A stretch of 64,000 bases of DNA from Nocardia cyriacigeorgica (lineage in GTDB: Bacteria > Actinomycetota > Actinomycetes > Mycobacteriales > Mycobacteriaceae): positions 91,470 to 155,469 of the forward strand of contig NZ_JARWNX010000058.1 of NCBI RefSeq assembly GCF_029868385.1. Reading direction: 5' to 3'. Each line of letters starts with the position of its first letter. Positions within the stretch are counted from its first letter, which is position 1. This document shows positions 26,877 through 35,863 of the stretch, one piece after another. The translations under genes and the position numbers were made by a program. Below the pieces are notes generated by a model, which saw nothing but the letters and a program-made list of their open reading frames with translations, did not search any database and had not been told where the DNA came from.

Positions 26877-27350
26877 ATGCCGACGCCGCTCGGCTCCGGC
26901 CGCGAGTGGACCGATCCCACCTGCCCCGTCGCACGCACCGTCGACCTCATGGGAGACCGGTGGAGTCTGTTGATCGTGCGCGACGCCATGGATGGCGCGG
27001 CGAGCTTCACCGACTTCCAGCAGCGGCTCGGGATCGCCCGCAATATCCTCACCGACCGGCTGCGCAGGCTCGTCGACCACGGCATCCTCACCACGACCAC
27101 CACCGGCGGTAAACGGCACCGCTACGAACTCACCGCGGCGGGCCGGGACCTGTTCACCCTCGTCGTGGCCTTGCGCCAGTGGGGCGAACGCCACGCCTTC
27201 GCCGCCGACGAACCCCATTCCGTCCTCGTGGGCCGCGATGGCGGCGCGATCGCCCCGCTACGCCCCGAAAATCTCGGCGGCGAGATCGTCACCGCGGCGA
27301 CAACCCGCGTCCGGAAGGTGGGCGAACCGGACGCATCGGGAGATCACTGA
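26877..27350 (+). CDS. HxlR-family transcriptional regulator
   Basis: 157 residues, ATG 26877 with GGAGG 7 nt upstream. The HxlR signature is clear: CPVARTVDLMGDRWSLLIVRDAMDGAASFTDFQ, read in parts as CPVARTVDLMGDRW with the redox-capable Cys at about residue 16, then IARNILTDRLRRLVDHGIL (recognition helix) and the wing KRHRYELT. It should control itself and the divergent MFS gene. Inducers of this family are often aldehydes, quinones or disulfide stress. Confidence 0.88.
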   Translation: MPTPLGSGREWTDPTCPVARTVDLMGDRWSLLIVRDAMDGAASFTDFQQRLGIARNILTDRLRRLVDHGILTTTTTGGKRHRYELTAAGRDLFTLVVALRQWGERHAFAADEPHSVLVGRDGGAIAPLRPENLGGEIVTAATTRVRKVGEPDASGDH

Positions 27351-27394
27351 TCCGTGAGAAGTAGTGGGGCCATGGCTGATACGGTGCCGGAGGT

Positions 27395-28525
27395 TCATCC
27401 GCACAGGGCATGGGTGAGCACAGCACCGATATCGACGGGGGCGGGCGTGCCGGTGTAGGAGTAGGTGACCGATCGGCCTGCCGCGGTCGCACCGGAGATC
27501 GTGGAGAAGCCGCGGACGTCGCCGGTATGGCCGACATATCGTGCACCGCAAGGTAGTTCGAAGTATCCGATACCGAGGCCGTAGGAGATGCCGTCGCCGT
27601 TGCCCATATCGATTCCGTCGAGCATCTGCCGCAGTTGGGTCGGCGGCAACACCTCACCGGCCAGTAGCGCGGTGAAGAATCGGTTCAGGTCGGCGCCGGT
27701 GCTCACCAGCGCGCCCGATGTCCACGGCACCGACGGTTCCATGCTCGTCTCGTCGAGCGCGGCGCCGTCGACGGTGGTGTAGCCGGTCGGATGCGGTTCG
27801 CGCAGACCGGTTTCCCCGGTGGCGGGCAGGTAGGTGTCCGCCAGGCCCAGCGGAGTGAGGATGCGGTCGCGCAGCTCGTCGGTGTAGCGGTTCCCGGTCA
27901 CCGCCTCGATCAACATACCGATGACGATGTAGTTGATATTGGCGTACTCGAAGCGGGCGCCGGGCGCGAACCGCGCGGGCTGCCGCAAGGCGAGCCCGAT
28001 CACCTCCACCGGCGTAGTGGTGATCCCGTCCACCGCCGCCCGATGCTCGTTCATCTCCGGCGCGACGACCGGCTCGGGCAGACCACTGCGATGGCTCAGG
28101 ATCTGGCGGACCGTGATGGCGCGCCCGTCCACGCCATCGCCGGTGAGCAGACCGGGCAGATACGTGTCGATCGACCGGTCCAGATCGATCCGCCCTTCGG
28201 CCGCCAGCTGCAACACGATCGCAGCGGTGAACGTCTTGGTGACGCTACCGACCCGAACATGCTGCGGCGGATCGGCCGGAATCGGTTCACCCGCACCGAT
28301 ATCAGCGAGACCGGCAGTCACGACCGTGGTGGAGTCACCCTCGGTGAGCGTCGCCATGGCCCCGACGGCTCCCGCCCGCACCATCGCCTCGAGGTCACCC
28401 CGCACCGTGTCCACGCGAGCCTCACCGACCTCGGCCACCGAAGTGGACTCGACCGAACTCGTCGTACATGCCGACAGGACCACCGCAGCCGTGCAGACCG
28501 CCAGAGCAAGAACTCGCATACGCAT
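27395..28525 (-). CDS. Serine hydrolase lipoprotein, beta-lactamase/DD-peptidase family
   Basis: 376 residues from ATG 28525. A lipoprotein signal ends at Cys20 (VVLSAC). The class C-like beta-lactamase fold has SVTK with the nucleophile Ser at 94 and Lys at 97, the YAN motif (FEYANINYIVIG), and HTGDV near the C-terminus in the place of the KTG triad. Family members are D-alanyl-D-alanine carboxypeptidases, esterases and occasional beta-lactamases. As a surface lipoprotein, cell-wall peptide or ester hydrolysis is likeliest; beta-lactam resistance should not be assumed. Confidence 0.85.
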   Translation of the reverse strand: MRMRVLALAVCTAAVVLSACTTSSVESTSVAEVGEARVDTVRGDLEAMVRAGAVGAMATLTEGDSTTVVTAGLADIGAGEPIPADPPQHVRVGSVTKTFTAAIVLQLAAEGRIDLDRSIDTYLPGLLTGDGVDGRAITVRQILSHRSGLPEPVVAPEMNEHRAAVDGITTTPVEVIGLALRQPARFAPGARFEYANINYIVIGMLIEAVTGNRYTDELRDRILTPLGLADTYLPATGETGLREPHPTGYTTVDGAALDETSMEPSVPWTSGALVSTGADLNRFFTALLAGEVLPPTQLRQMLDGIDMGNGDGISYGLGIGYFELPCGARYVGHTGDVRGFSTISGATAAGRSVTYSYTGTPAPVDIGAVLTHALCG

Positions 28526-28720
28526 GACCCGACGGTAGAAACCCCCGACCCACACCCACATCGCACCGCAGTACCGCACGACCTCACACCGCAGTATCAG
28601 ATCCCGCAGCCGCCCCCGCATTGTCGATACCCCTGAGCAGTGGCATTCCAAGCTGCGGTGACACACCCTTCCTCCCACTGCCACCAGGACGTCGATACGT
28701 CGAGGTGCGATCCGATATCG

Positions 28721-28758
28721 CCGGAAATCCGGTCGGCGGGGGCCGACCGGATTTCCGG
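28721..28758 (-). terminator. Perfect 16-bp-stem hairpin downstream of the SnoaL/membrane gene pair
   Basis: CCGGAAATCCGGTCGG (28721-28736) pairs base for base with CCGACCGGATTTCCGG (28743-28758) around a 6-nt GC loop. It starts 28 nt past the stop of the leftward membrane-protein gene (28787), the correct place for its terminator. The rest of the gap 28526-28786 shows only the serine-hydrolase promoter region. Confidence 0.85.
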
Positions 28759-28786
28759 TATTCGATTGCGCTTCAGACATTTTTGC

Positions 28787-29206
28787 TTATCGAGCCCGCT
28801 GCAATCCCGCGTATTGCATGGCCGCGAATCCGCCGACGACGATTGCTTGCAGTACGCCCCAGACTCCGCCGACCACGGTCAGATCCAGTCCGATCACGAA
28901 GACGGCAGCCAGGCTCAGCACCACCCAGGCCGTGTTGCCCGCGATGACGGTGCGCACGGCCGTGGTATTGATCTGCGCCGGGAGTCCGACGAGGGCGACG
29001 CCGATGCCGTACAGGGTGAGGAAGATGCCGATCGGGATGCCGACGGCGCGGTCGAGGCCGAGCAGGGATTCGATCGGACCGGACAGGGCCAGGTAGGCGA
29101 GTCCGTTGGCGGCGGTCACCACCGCGTCGAGGCGCAGCGAGATCCGCAGCAGGGCGGGCCCGGGAGCGAGCAGGGTGGACAGGTGGCCGGGAGCGGTGGT
29201 GGTCAT
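28787..29206 (-). CDS. Small integral membrane protein, four helices
   Basis: 139 residues with four predicted membrane helices: VVTAANGLAYLALSG, AVGIPIGIFLTLYGIGVALVG, VIAGNTAWVVLSLAAVFVIG and LTVVGGVWGVLQAIVVGGFAAMQY. No catalytic motif is seen. It lies 34 bp after the SnoaL-like gene on the same strand, so the two are probably co-transcribed. Similar proteins are common in actinobacteria without known function. Confidence 0.75.
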   Translation of the reverse strand: MTTTAPGHLSTLLAPGPALLRISLRLDAVVTAANGLAYLALSGPIESLLGLDRAVGIPIGIFLTLYGIGVALVGLPAQINTTAVRTVIAGNTAWVVLSLAAVFVIGLDLTVVGGVWGVLQAIVVGGFAAMQYAGLQRAR

Positions 29207-29240
29207 GATGACTCCTGAGAAGAGGCGAGGGGTGGTCGGA

Positions 29241-29597
29241 TCAGGCGGCGGCGGGAACCTTGTCGAGGAAGCCGTAGACGCTGGCGATGCGGCCGTCGGC
29301 GATGATCGCGACGTCGAAGCCCACGACGACCGCCGGGCCGTCGACGGGGCCGAGTTCCCAGGTGAAGCGCACCTGGTCGTGGTGGCCGTCGACGGGACCG
29401 GCGGGCCGGAACACCCAGCCGGGGAACTGGGCCTGCACTCCCGCGATGGCGGCGGCCAGCTGCTCGTGGCCGGTGACCGACACCAGCGGGTCGACGTAGG
29501 TGGCGTCGGGGGTGAAGACCCGTGCGACGGCGGCGGCGCGAGCCTGCGCGTCGGTGGTGTTCCAGGCTTCCAGGTACTGCGCGACGAGAGTGTTCAT
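29241..29597 (-). CDS. SnoaL-like/NTF2-fold protein
   Basis: 118 residues from ATG 29597 (GGAGG 5 nt upstream; an ATG at 29609 would include the Shine-Dalgarno). The sequence has the alpha-plus-beta cone pattern of SnoaL-like polyketide cyclase/nuclear-transport-factor-2 proteins: YLEAWNTTDAQARAAAVARVFTPDATYVDP, later HDQVRFTWELG and IIADGRIASVYGFLDK. Family members bind or isomerise small hydrophobic ligands. Paired with a downstream membrane protein. Ligand unknown. Confidence 0.78.
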   Translation of the reverse strand: MNTLVAQYLEAWNTTDAQARAAAVARVFTPDATYVDPLVSVTGHEQLAAAIAGVQAQFPGWVFRPAGPVDGHHDQVRFTWELGPVDGPAVVVGFDVAIIADGRIASVYGFLDKVPAAA

Positions 29598-29605
29598 CCT
29601 GTCCT

Positions 29606-29663
29606 CCATAACGTTTGATCTGCGGTTTCTCCGCCTGATCGGTTGATGAGAACTACGTTATGG
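29606..29663. repeat. Nine-bp inverted repeat upstream of the SnoaL-like gene
   Basis: CCATAACGT (29606-29614) and ACGTTATGG (29655-29663) are perfect inverted copies 40 bp apart. The first copy abuts the Shine-Dalgarno of the SnoaL-like gene. They may be paired regulator sites. The regulator is not adjacent. Confidence 0.55.
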
Positions 29664-29750
29664 GCGGACAGGGGGTCGCCGAATCAGTCATCTATAAGTA
29701 CTTTTCGCGGCCGATTACCTACCCTTCGCGCAGTGCCTGCGTCCGGCGCC

Positions 29751-30392
29751 TCACGCCGGGGCGGCCGCTTCGAGATCGTCGATGCTGCCGGACATGATGG
29801 TGCGCACATGCTCGGTGATGTGCTGCACGGGCCAGTCCCACCAGGCCACCGCCAGCAGCCGGGCGGTATCGCGGTCGTCGTAGCGGGTGCGGATGAGGCG
29901 GGCCGGATTGCCGCCGACGATGCCGTAATCCGGTACATCGCCGGTGACCACCGAGCCGGCGCCGATGATCGCGCCGTGGCCGATCCGCACACCGGGTAGC
30001 ACCGTGACGCCGTTGCCGAGCCAGACATCGTTGCCGATCACGGTGTCGCCGCGATTGGGCAGGTCGGTGAGCAGGTCGATATGGGCCGCCCATGAACCGC
30101 CCATGGTGGGGAACGGGAACGTCGAGGGGCCGTCCATGCGGTGATTGGCGCCGTTCATGATGAACCGCGTCCCGGTGGCGATGGCGCAGAACTTCCCGAT
30201 GATCAGCTTCTCCGGCCCGTAGTGGTAGAGCACATTGCGGGTTTCGAAGGCGGTGGCGTCGTCGGGGTCGTCGTAATAGGTGAACTCCCCCACCTCGATG
30301 AGGGGCGAGGTGACCAGTGGTTTCAGTAGCACCACTCGCGGTTGGCCGGGCATGGGATGGAGCACGGTCGGGTCGGCGGGGGCGTTGGGCAC
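29751..30392 (-). CDS. Vat/CatB-type xenobiotic O-acetyltransferase
   Basis: 213 residues from GTG 30392 (AAGGAG 7 nt upstream). A left-handed beta-helix hexapeptide pattern is seen: GKFCAIATGTRFIMNGANHRMDG with the catalytic His, then VIGNDVWLGNGVTVLPGVRIGHGAIIGAGSVVTGDVPDYGIVGGNPAR. This is the arrangement of streptogramin A (Vat) and type B chloramphenicol acetyltransferases. It follows an ABC-F gene by 44 bp, a pairing that suggests antibiotic protection. Substrate cannot be fixed; housekeeping sugar-acetylating relatives exist. Confidence 0.83.
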   Translation of the reverse strand: MPNAPADPTVLHPMPGQPRVVLLKPLVTSPLIEVGEFTYYDDPDDATAFETRNVLYHYGPEKLIIGKFCAIATGTRFIMNGANHRMDGPSTFPFPTMGGSWAAHIDLLTDLPNRGDTVIGNDVWLGNGVTVLPGVRIGHGAIIGAGSVVTGDVPDYGIVGGNPARLIRTRYDDRDTARLLAVAWWDWPVQHITEHVRTIMSGSIDDLEAAAPA

Positions 30393-30436
30393 AGGAAAAC
30401 TCCTTCGGGTACGGGGTATTCGGGGTTCGGAAAAGC

Positions 30437-32047
30437 TCAGGCGACCGATGCCGACGCCCGCAGGTCGAGGCGCTCGCCCCGCCAGCGCTGACGCAGCCGA
30501 CGATCGTGGCTCACGATCACCAGCGCACCGCGATAGTCGGCCAAAGCGGCCTCGAGGTCCTCCACCAGTCCGGGCGACAGATGGTTGGTCGGCTCGTCGA
30601 GCAACAGCACCTCGGTCGGTTCGACGACCAGCCGGGCCAGCGCCAGCCGCTGCCGCTGCCCGGTGGACAGCTCCGCCACCCGCGCCCGCAGCTGGGCGCG
30701 CTCGAACAGACCGAGCGACAACAGTTGTTCGGCATACCGGTCGGGGTCGCCGGTGCGGCCGCGAGCGAACGCGGCAAGCACCGTGTCTCCCGGCTCGGCG
30801 GGCGGTGGCTGCTGTGCGAGATAACCGATGCGACCCCGGCGGGTGACGGTGCCGCTGTCAGGGGCGAGTTCACCGGCCAGCACACGCAACAGGCTGCTCT
30901 TGCCCGAACCGTTGGGACCGGTGATCAGCAACCGCTCACCCGCGGCGAGCGTGAGATCGGTCCGTTCCAAACGGCCCTCGACCGCGATGCCGGTGGCTTC
31001 CAGCACCGCACCACGCACCTGGCCGGTGTGCAGCGCGGGCCGGAAACGCAGTGGTCGCGGCGGTGGCGGCACCGGGTCGGCGAGCAGCCGACGCAACCGT
31101 TCCTCGGCATTGCGGACCCGGCTCGCCAGCGACTGCTGCACCCGACCGCCTGCCCGGTCATACGCCATCTTGTTGTTATCGCGCATGGCTCGACCCGGAG
31201 CGACGGCGCGCGCGGTGGTGGCGGCGGTGTCGCGGAGGTGGTGGATATCGGCCTGCCATTGCGCATAGGACTGCTCCCACCGCTGTCGCGCCGCCGCCTT
31301 CTCGGTGAGGAATCCGTGGTAGCCGTTGCCGTGTCGGACGACGCGACGCCGGTCCGCATCGACCTCCAAGAGGCTGGTGACGACGCGTTCGAGGAAGACC
31401 CGGTCGTGGGAGACGGCCACGGTGGTGCCGCTGCGGGCGCGCAGATGATCTTCGAGCCAGGTCAGGGCGTCGTCGTCGAGGTGATTGGTCGGTTCGTCGA
31501 GCAGCAGCACCTCGGGACCGGCCGCGAGCAGCGCGGCCAGACGCAGACGCACCTGTTCCCCGCCGGACAGCCCGCCGACGGTTCGGCCGCGATCCACCAG
31601 GCCGAGGCCGAGACCGTGCAGGGCCTGCTCGACCCTGGCGTCGGCGTCGTAGCCGCCGCGCAGTTCGAATACCGTCATCAGCTCGCCGTATTCGGCCATC
31701 GCGGACTCGTCGCCCGTTGACATGGCCGTCTCCAGCCGACGCATGCGTCGCTCGATGGCACGCAATTCGCCGAGGGCTCGGTCGACGACCGCCTGGACCG
31801 TCAGCTGCGGCGGCAGCTGCTCATCTTGGGCGAGATAGCCGACCCCACCATCGGATCGGACGATGATCTCGCCCTGATCGGGCCGCTCGCGCCCGGCGAA
31901 CAGGCGCAGCAGGGTGGTCTTACCCGACCCGTTCTCGCCGATGATGCCGGTGCGCTCACCCGCGCCGAGCGAGCAGGACACGTCGTCGAGGACGGTCCGA
32001 CCGTGGAAGGACTTGGTGACCGCGAGCGCGGTGATCTGGGTTGGCAT
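30437..32047 (-). CDS. ABC-F ATPase, probable ribosomal protection protein
   Basis: 536 residues from ATG 32047. Two ABC domains lie in tandem with no membrane helices: first Walker A GENGSGKTT (38-46), LSGGEQVRL and LLLDEPTNHLDD; second Walker A GPNGSGKSS near residue 380, LSTGQRQRL and LLLDEPTNHLS. A charged helical linker separates them, as in ABC-F proteins that dislodge MLS, phenicol or pleuromutilin drugs from the ribosome. The divergent TetR gene, the downstream Vat-like gene and a structured leader fit an inducible resistance cassette. A housekeeping EttA role is unlikely in this context. Confidence 0.87.
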   Translation of the reverse strand: MPTQITALAVTKSFHGRTVLDDVSCSLGAGERTGIIGENGSGKTTLLRLFAGRERPDQGEIIVRSDGGVGYLAQDEQLPPQLTVQAVVDRALGELRAIERRMRRLETAMSTGDESAMAEYGELMTVFELRGGYDADARVEQALHGLGLGLVDRGRTVGGLSGGEQVRLRLAALLAAGPEVLLLDEPTNHLDDDALTWLEDHLRARSGTTVAVSHDRVFLERVVTSLLEVDADRRRVVRHGNGYHGFLTEKAAARQRWEQSYAQWQADIHHLRDTAATTARAVAPGRAMRDNNKMAYDRAGGRVQQSLASRVRNAEERLRRLLADPVPPPPRPLRFRPALHTGQVRGAVLEATGIAVEGRLERTDLTLAAGERLLITGPNGSGKSSLLRVLAGELAPDSGTVTRRGRIGYLAQQPPPAEPGDTVLAAFARGRTGDPDRYAEQLLSLGLFERAQLRARVAELSTGQRQRLALARLVVEPTEVLLLDEPTNHLSPGLVEDLEAALADYRGALVIVSHDRRLRQRWRGERLDLRASASVA

Positions 32048-32062
32048 GGACACACTCCGAAG

Positions 32063-32118
32063 CATTCGAGGACGGCGCGGACATCAGGGACCGCTGGGTC
32101 GGGTGAACACTTCGAATG
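32063..32118 (-). promoter_or_regulatory. Structured leader of the ABC-F gene
   Basis: On the minus strand CATTCGA (32118-32112) can pair with TCGAATG (32069-32063) across 42 nt, just before the ABC-F start at 32047. ABC-F resistance genes are often controlled by leader attenuation; here a leader peptide with its own stop could not be established. Confidence 0.35.
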
Positions 32119-32135
32119 AGCATCGGCAAACCTCA

Positions 32136-32162
32136 CTAGTGCGACAACTGTCGTAATAGAAT
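32136..32162. promoter_or_regulatory. TetR operator and promoter, ABC-F/TetR divergent region
   Basis: CGACA-AC-TGTCG (32142-32153) is a perfect 5-2-5 dyad, flanked symmetrically by CTA (32136-32138) and TAG (32157-32159). It overlaps TAGAAT (32157-32162), a -10 box for the TetR gene. The location suits autoregulation and control of the ABC-F gene. Confidence 0.65.
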
Positions 32163-32203
32163 GCAGGCTCCGTTCTGTTTCGTCAAGCATCGGATGACCG
32201 ACG

Positions 32204-32839
32204 ATGAATTCCGCAGCACCCTCCGACGACGCCCCGCCGTCCACCACACCCCGGCCGCGACCCGGCGGCCGCACCGCCCGCATCCGCACCCAGGTCCTGG
32301 CCGCGGTGCACGCCCAACTGACCGAACACGGCTACGACGCGCTCACCATCGACACCGTCGCCGCGCGCGCCGGGGTGCATCGCGCGACCGTGTATCGCCG
32401 GTGGCGCGATGTCGGCGGACTGATCGCCGATGTGTTCGCCGCGGCGGGCGATATCGATTGGCAGCCACGCGATACCGGCACCCTGCGCGGTGATCTGGCC
32501 GCGCTGAACGAGGAGATCCAGGAGTCGCTGACCGAACAGCCGTCGATCGCGGCCGCCCTGATCGCGGTGTCGTTTCGGTCGGAGGAAGCGGCGCGCGCGT
32601 TGCAGCGGCTATGGGAGGGCCGGTACGCACAGTGCGAGATCGTCGTGGAGCGCGCGTTACGCCGCGGTGACGTGCCACCGGAGACCGACGCGCGGGCCGT
32701 GCTGATCGCGGCCACCGCACCGATCTACCACCACCTGGTCCTACTGCGGACCCCACCCGACCCCGACCTCCCGGACCGGATCGCCGACAGCACCGCGCGA
32801 GCCGCGGCGGCGGGAGCCTTCACCCGGCAGCACTCCTGA
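32204..32839 (+). CDS. TetR-family transcriptional regulator
   Basis: 211 residues from ATG 32204. The N-terminal 20 residues are Ser/Pro/Thr-rich; the TetR helix-turn-helix follows: YDALTIDTVAARAGVHRATVYRRW, near residues 45-67. The C-terminal ligand domain includes RSEEAARALQRLWEGRYAQCE and is of the TetR_C type. Divergent from the ABC-F/Vat operon with a dyad between them; it likely represses that cassette and itself. The initiation signal is weak. Confidence 0.87.
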   Translation: MNSAAPSDDAPPSTTPRPRPGGRTARIRTQVLAAVHAQLTEHGYDALTIDTVAARAGVHRATVYRRWRDVGGLIADVFAAAGDIDWQPRDTGTLRGDLAALNEEIQESLTEQPSIAAALIAVSFRSEEAARALQRLWEGRYAQCEIVVERALRRGDVPPETDARAVLIAATAPIYHHLVLLRTPPDPDLPDRIADSTARAAAAGAFTRQHS

Positions 32840-32932
32840 GCCCTTCGGTCTGCATGATGGACCGGCAGCTGGTTCGCCGCGCTGATCATCGCGACCAGGT
32901 GGACAGGGCGGGCGGACGCTACCGTTGGGCGC

Positions 32933-35863
32933 ATGCTGCATGGGCGTGAAGCCGAACAAGCCGAGATCGACCGGCTGCTCGAGGCGGCGCGCGCGGGACG
33001 CAGCGCGGCGCTGGTGGTGCGTGGGGATGCCGGGATCGGGAAGACCGCGCTACTGGATTACGCGGCGGCGCAAGGTATTCCGGCGGCGCGCAGTGCGGGG
33101 ATCGAATCCGAGGCCGAATTGCCGTTCGCGGGGCTGCATCTGATGGTGCGGCCGGGTATGGCGCTGGTGGACCGGCTGCCACCGCAGCAGCGTGACGCCC
33201 TGCGCGGCGCGTTCGGGCTGGCGCCGCGAGATCCGGCCGACCGCATGCTGATCGGGCTCGCGGTGCTCACCCTGTTGGCCGAGGAATCCGCCGACGGACC
33301 GCTGCTGTGTCTCATCGACGATGCGCACTGGCTCGACCGCGCCACCGCCGAGGCGCTGCTGTTCGCCGCCCGCAGGCTCGATGCCGAGGGCGTGGTGATG
33401 CTGTTCGCCACGCGTGCCGGCGATACCGATTTCCCGGCCCCCGGCCTCCCGGAGCTGCGGCTGACCGGGCTGCGACAAGAATCGGCGGCCGCCCTGATCG
33501 ACAGCACGGCACCGGATCTCGCGCCGGTGCTTCGGTACCGTCTGCTCACCGAGGCCGCGGGCAATCCGCTCGCACTGCTCGAGCTACCCGCGCTGCTGGC
33601 GGCCGAGGCACCGGACGCGGGCCCGAATCCGCTGCCGCTCACCGATCGGTTGCGGGTGGCGTTCCATGGGCAGGTCAGCGGACTTCCCGGACCCACGATG
33701 ACATTGCTGCTGGTCGCGGCCGCCGCGCATACCGCCGATCTGGCGACGGTGTTGTGCGCCGCCGAAACACTCGGCGCCGGGCTGGCCCATCTGCCGCCCG
33801 CCGAGGACGCGGGAATCGTGCGCAGCGACGGCCGCAGCCTCACCTTCCGCCATCCCCTGCTGCGCTCGGCGGTCTACCAGGGCGCGGGTCTGACCCGCAG
33901 ACTGGCCGCACACCGCGCACTGGCGGATGCCGCGACCGCCGAGGAGGACGCCGATCTGCGCGCCTGGCATCTGGCCGCCGCGGCGACCGGGTCCGACGAA
34001 ACCGCCGCCACCGCATTGGAGGACACCGCCGAGCGGGCCCGGCTGCGCACCGGCTACCACGGCGCGGTGGCGGCCTATGAGCGCGCGGCGACCCTGAGTG
34101 TCGACCCCGACGCGCGCATCCGCCGCCTGGTCCTGGCCGCCGAAACCGCGATCGAGGCCGGGCAGTACGACCGCGCCGGGGAGCTGGCCGACCGGGCGGC
34201 GGCCCAGACCGACGATCGCCAGCTGACCGCACGACTGGCGCATGTACGCGGTAATGCCGAGTTCGGTATCGGCCGCCCGCGGGCCGCCCATCATCTGCTG
34301 CTGTCGGCCGCCGACGCCACCGCCGACCCCGCACGAACGGCACGCATCCTGACCCAGGCCGTGCACGCCGCCTGGTATCTCGGCACCGACGAACTCACCC
34401 AGGTCGCCGAGCGCACCCGCGCGCTCCGACTCTGCGCGACCGACCCGATGACGCCGATAGTCGACTACCTGCTCGCCGCGACCGTCGGCGAACCACCGCA
34501 GACCCGCAACTCCCCCACCAACCCCGACACAACGGCGCCCGACCTCGAACCGCGCACCGGCCCGGACGGTCCGGCACGGACCACACCACCCGCCGCCGAG
34601 CACGACCACCGGCCCGAGCCCACGATCGGCCGAGACACCCGAACCACGGCCTCGCCCATCGACGTCCGCGACGGCGCCGATCCCGACGGCACCCACTCAT
34701 CCGACAGCACACGCCCATCCGACATGCCTCCGATCTCCCCGCGGACCGACCTGCGCACTGCCGCCGCCGAGGCCCGACGCAACGGGGCCGACAGCCCGCG
34801 CGATCTGGTGCAGATGTGCGGTGCGGGACTGGTTGTCGGTGCGGACGAGCAGGTGGACGAGCTGGCGCGGGAACTGCTGGGGCAATGTCGTGAACAGGGG
34901 CGGATCGCGCTGCTGCCACCGCTGCTGTTCTTCCACGCCGAGGCCGAGCTGTTCCTCGGCAGACCGCGGGAATCGCGGGTGGCGGCGGCCGAAGGGTTGC
35001 AGATCGCCGAGGACATCGGCAACGGGCACTGGGTCAGTCAGCTGTGCGGCTTCCTTGCCTATCTCGGTGCGCTCGAAGGCGCCGAACGCGAATGCGCCGA
35101 ACTGGTCGACAAGGCGCTGGCCGATGAACTCGGCGGCCCGGACGCGGCGGGAGCGACGTGGACGCATGCGGCGCTCGGCCTGCTCGATCTGGGATTCGGT
35201 CGGGTGGACGGGTCCTTGTCGCGGCTGACCGCGCTCACCGTGGAACCGGCGCGTCATCAGGTGATCGGTTTGCGGGTACTACCCGATCTGGTCGAGGCGG
35301 CCGTGCGCGCGGACGCACCGGAGCAGGCCGTCGCGGCGCGTGACCGGCTGACGTCGTGGGCGCAGGCGACCGGGGTCGACTGGATCACCGCACTCGACCA
35401 CCGTGCCCGTGCGCTCACTGCCCCGGACGAGCGGGCCGAACACTACTTTCGCGAGGCCCTTGCCTCGGGCGGGCGCCCGTTCGATACGGCACGCACCCGG
35501 CTGCTGTTCGGTGAGTGGCTGCGCCGCGATAAACGCAAGACCGAGGCACGCACCCAGCTCGAAGCAGCCGCCGAAACCTTCGATCGGCTCGGCTTCACAC
35601 CATGGGCGCAGCGGGCCGGGACCGAACTCGCCGCACTGGGTGTCGGTACGACCGCCCGACCTACGCGGGGGCCCGCCGCCGCACTCACACCGCAGGAACT
35701 ACAGATCGCGCGGCTGGCCGCCCAGGGCCTGTCGAATCGAGATATCGCGGCCCAATTGGTGCTGAGCCCGCGCACGGTCGGACATCACCTGTACAAGGCG
35801 TATCCGAAGCTCGGTGTGGTCTCGCGCGGTGAGTTGGCGGATCTGCCGCTGGGCCCGGACTGA
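32933..35863 (+). CDS. Large ATP-binding LuxR-family (LAL) regulator
   Basis: 976 residues. Residues 1-150 hold an AAA/ATPase domain with GREAEQAEIDRLL, Walker A GDAGIGKT (31-38) and Walker B LLCLIDDAHWLD (about 123-134). A long helical, TPR-like middle region follows. The C-terminus has a LuxR DNA-binding domain (LTPQELQIARLAAQGLSNRD, about 918 on, then VLSPRTVGHHLYKAYPKLGV). A Pro/Thr/Asp-rich, apparently disordered stretch interrupts the helical region at about residues 516-612. LAL regulators activate catabolic or secondary-metabolite genes in response to small molecules. No adjacent target is obvious. Confidence 0.88.
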   Translation: MLHGREAEQAEIDRLLEAARAGRSAALVVRGDAGIGKTALLDYAAAQGIPAARSAGIESEAELPFAGLHLMVRPGMALVDRLPPQQRDALRGAFGLAPRDPADRMLIGLAVLTLLAEESADGPLLCLIDDAHWLDRATAEALLFAARRLDAEGVVMLFATRAGDTDFPAPGLPELRLTGLRQESAAALIDSTAPDLAPVLRYRLLTEAAGNPLALLELPALLAAEAPDAGPNPLPLTDRLRVAFHGQVSGLPGPTMTLLLVAAAAHTADLATVLCAAETLGAGLAHLPPAEDAGIVRSDGRSLTFRHPLLRSAVYQGAGLTRRLAAHRALADAATAEEDADLRAWHLAAAATGSDETAATALEDTAERARLRTGYHGAVAAYERAATLSVDPDARIRRLVLAAETAIEAGQYDRAGELADRAAAQTDDRQLTARLAHVRGNAEFGIGRPRAAHHLLLSAADATADPARTARILTQAVHAAWYLGTDELTQVAERTRALRLCATDPMTPIVDYLLAATVGEPPQTRNSPTNPDTTAPDLEPRTGPDGPARTTPPAAEHDHRPEPTIGRDTRTTASPIDVRDGADPDGTHSSDSTRPSDMPPISPRTDLRTAAAEARRNGADSPRDLVQMCGAGLVVGADEQVDELARELLGQCREQGRIALLPPLLFFHAEAELFLGRPRESRVAAAEGLQIAEDIGNGHWVSQLCGFLAYLGALEGAERECAELVDKALADELGGPDAAGATWTHAALGLLDLGFGRVDGSLSRLTALTVEPARHQVIGLRVLPDLVEAAVRADAPEQAVAARDRLTSWAQATGVDWITALDHRARALTAPDERAEHYFREALASGGRPFDTARTRLLFGEWLRRDKRKTEARTQLEAAAETFDRLGFTPWAQRAGTELAALGVGTTARPTRGPAAALTPQELQIARLAAQGLSNRDIAAQLVLSPRTVGHHLYKAYPKLGVVSRGELADLPLGPD

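Noticed and set aside
27395..28525. Serine hydrolase called as a true beta-lactamase
   Set aside because: The SxxK and YxN motifs are shared with DD-peptidases and esterases, and the third motif is HTG; resistance cannot be inferred.
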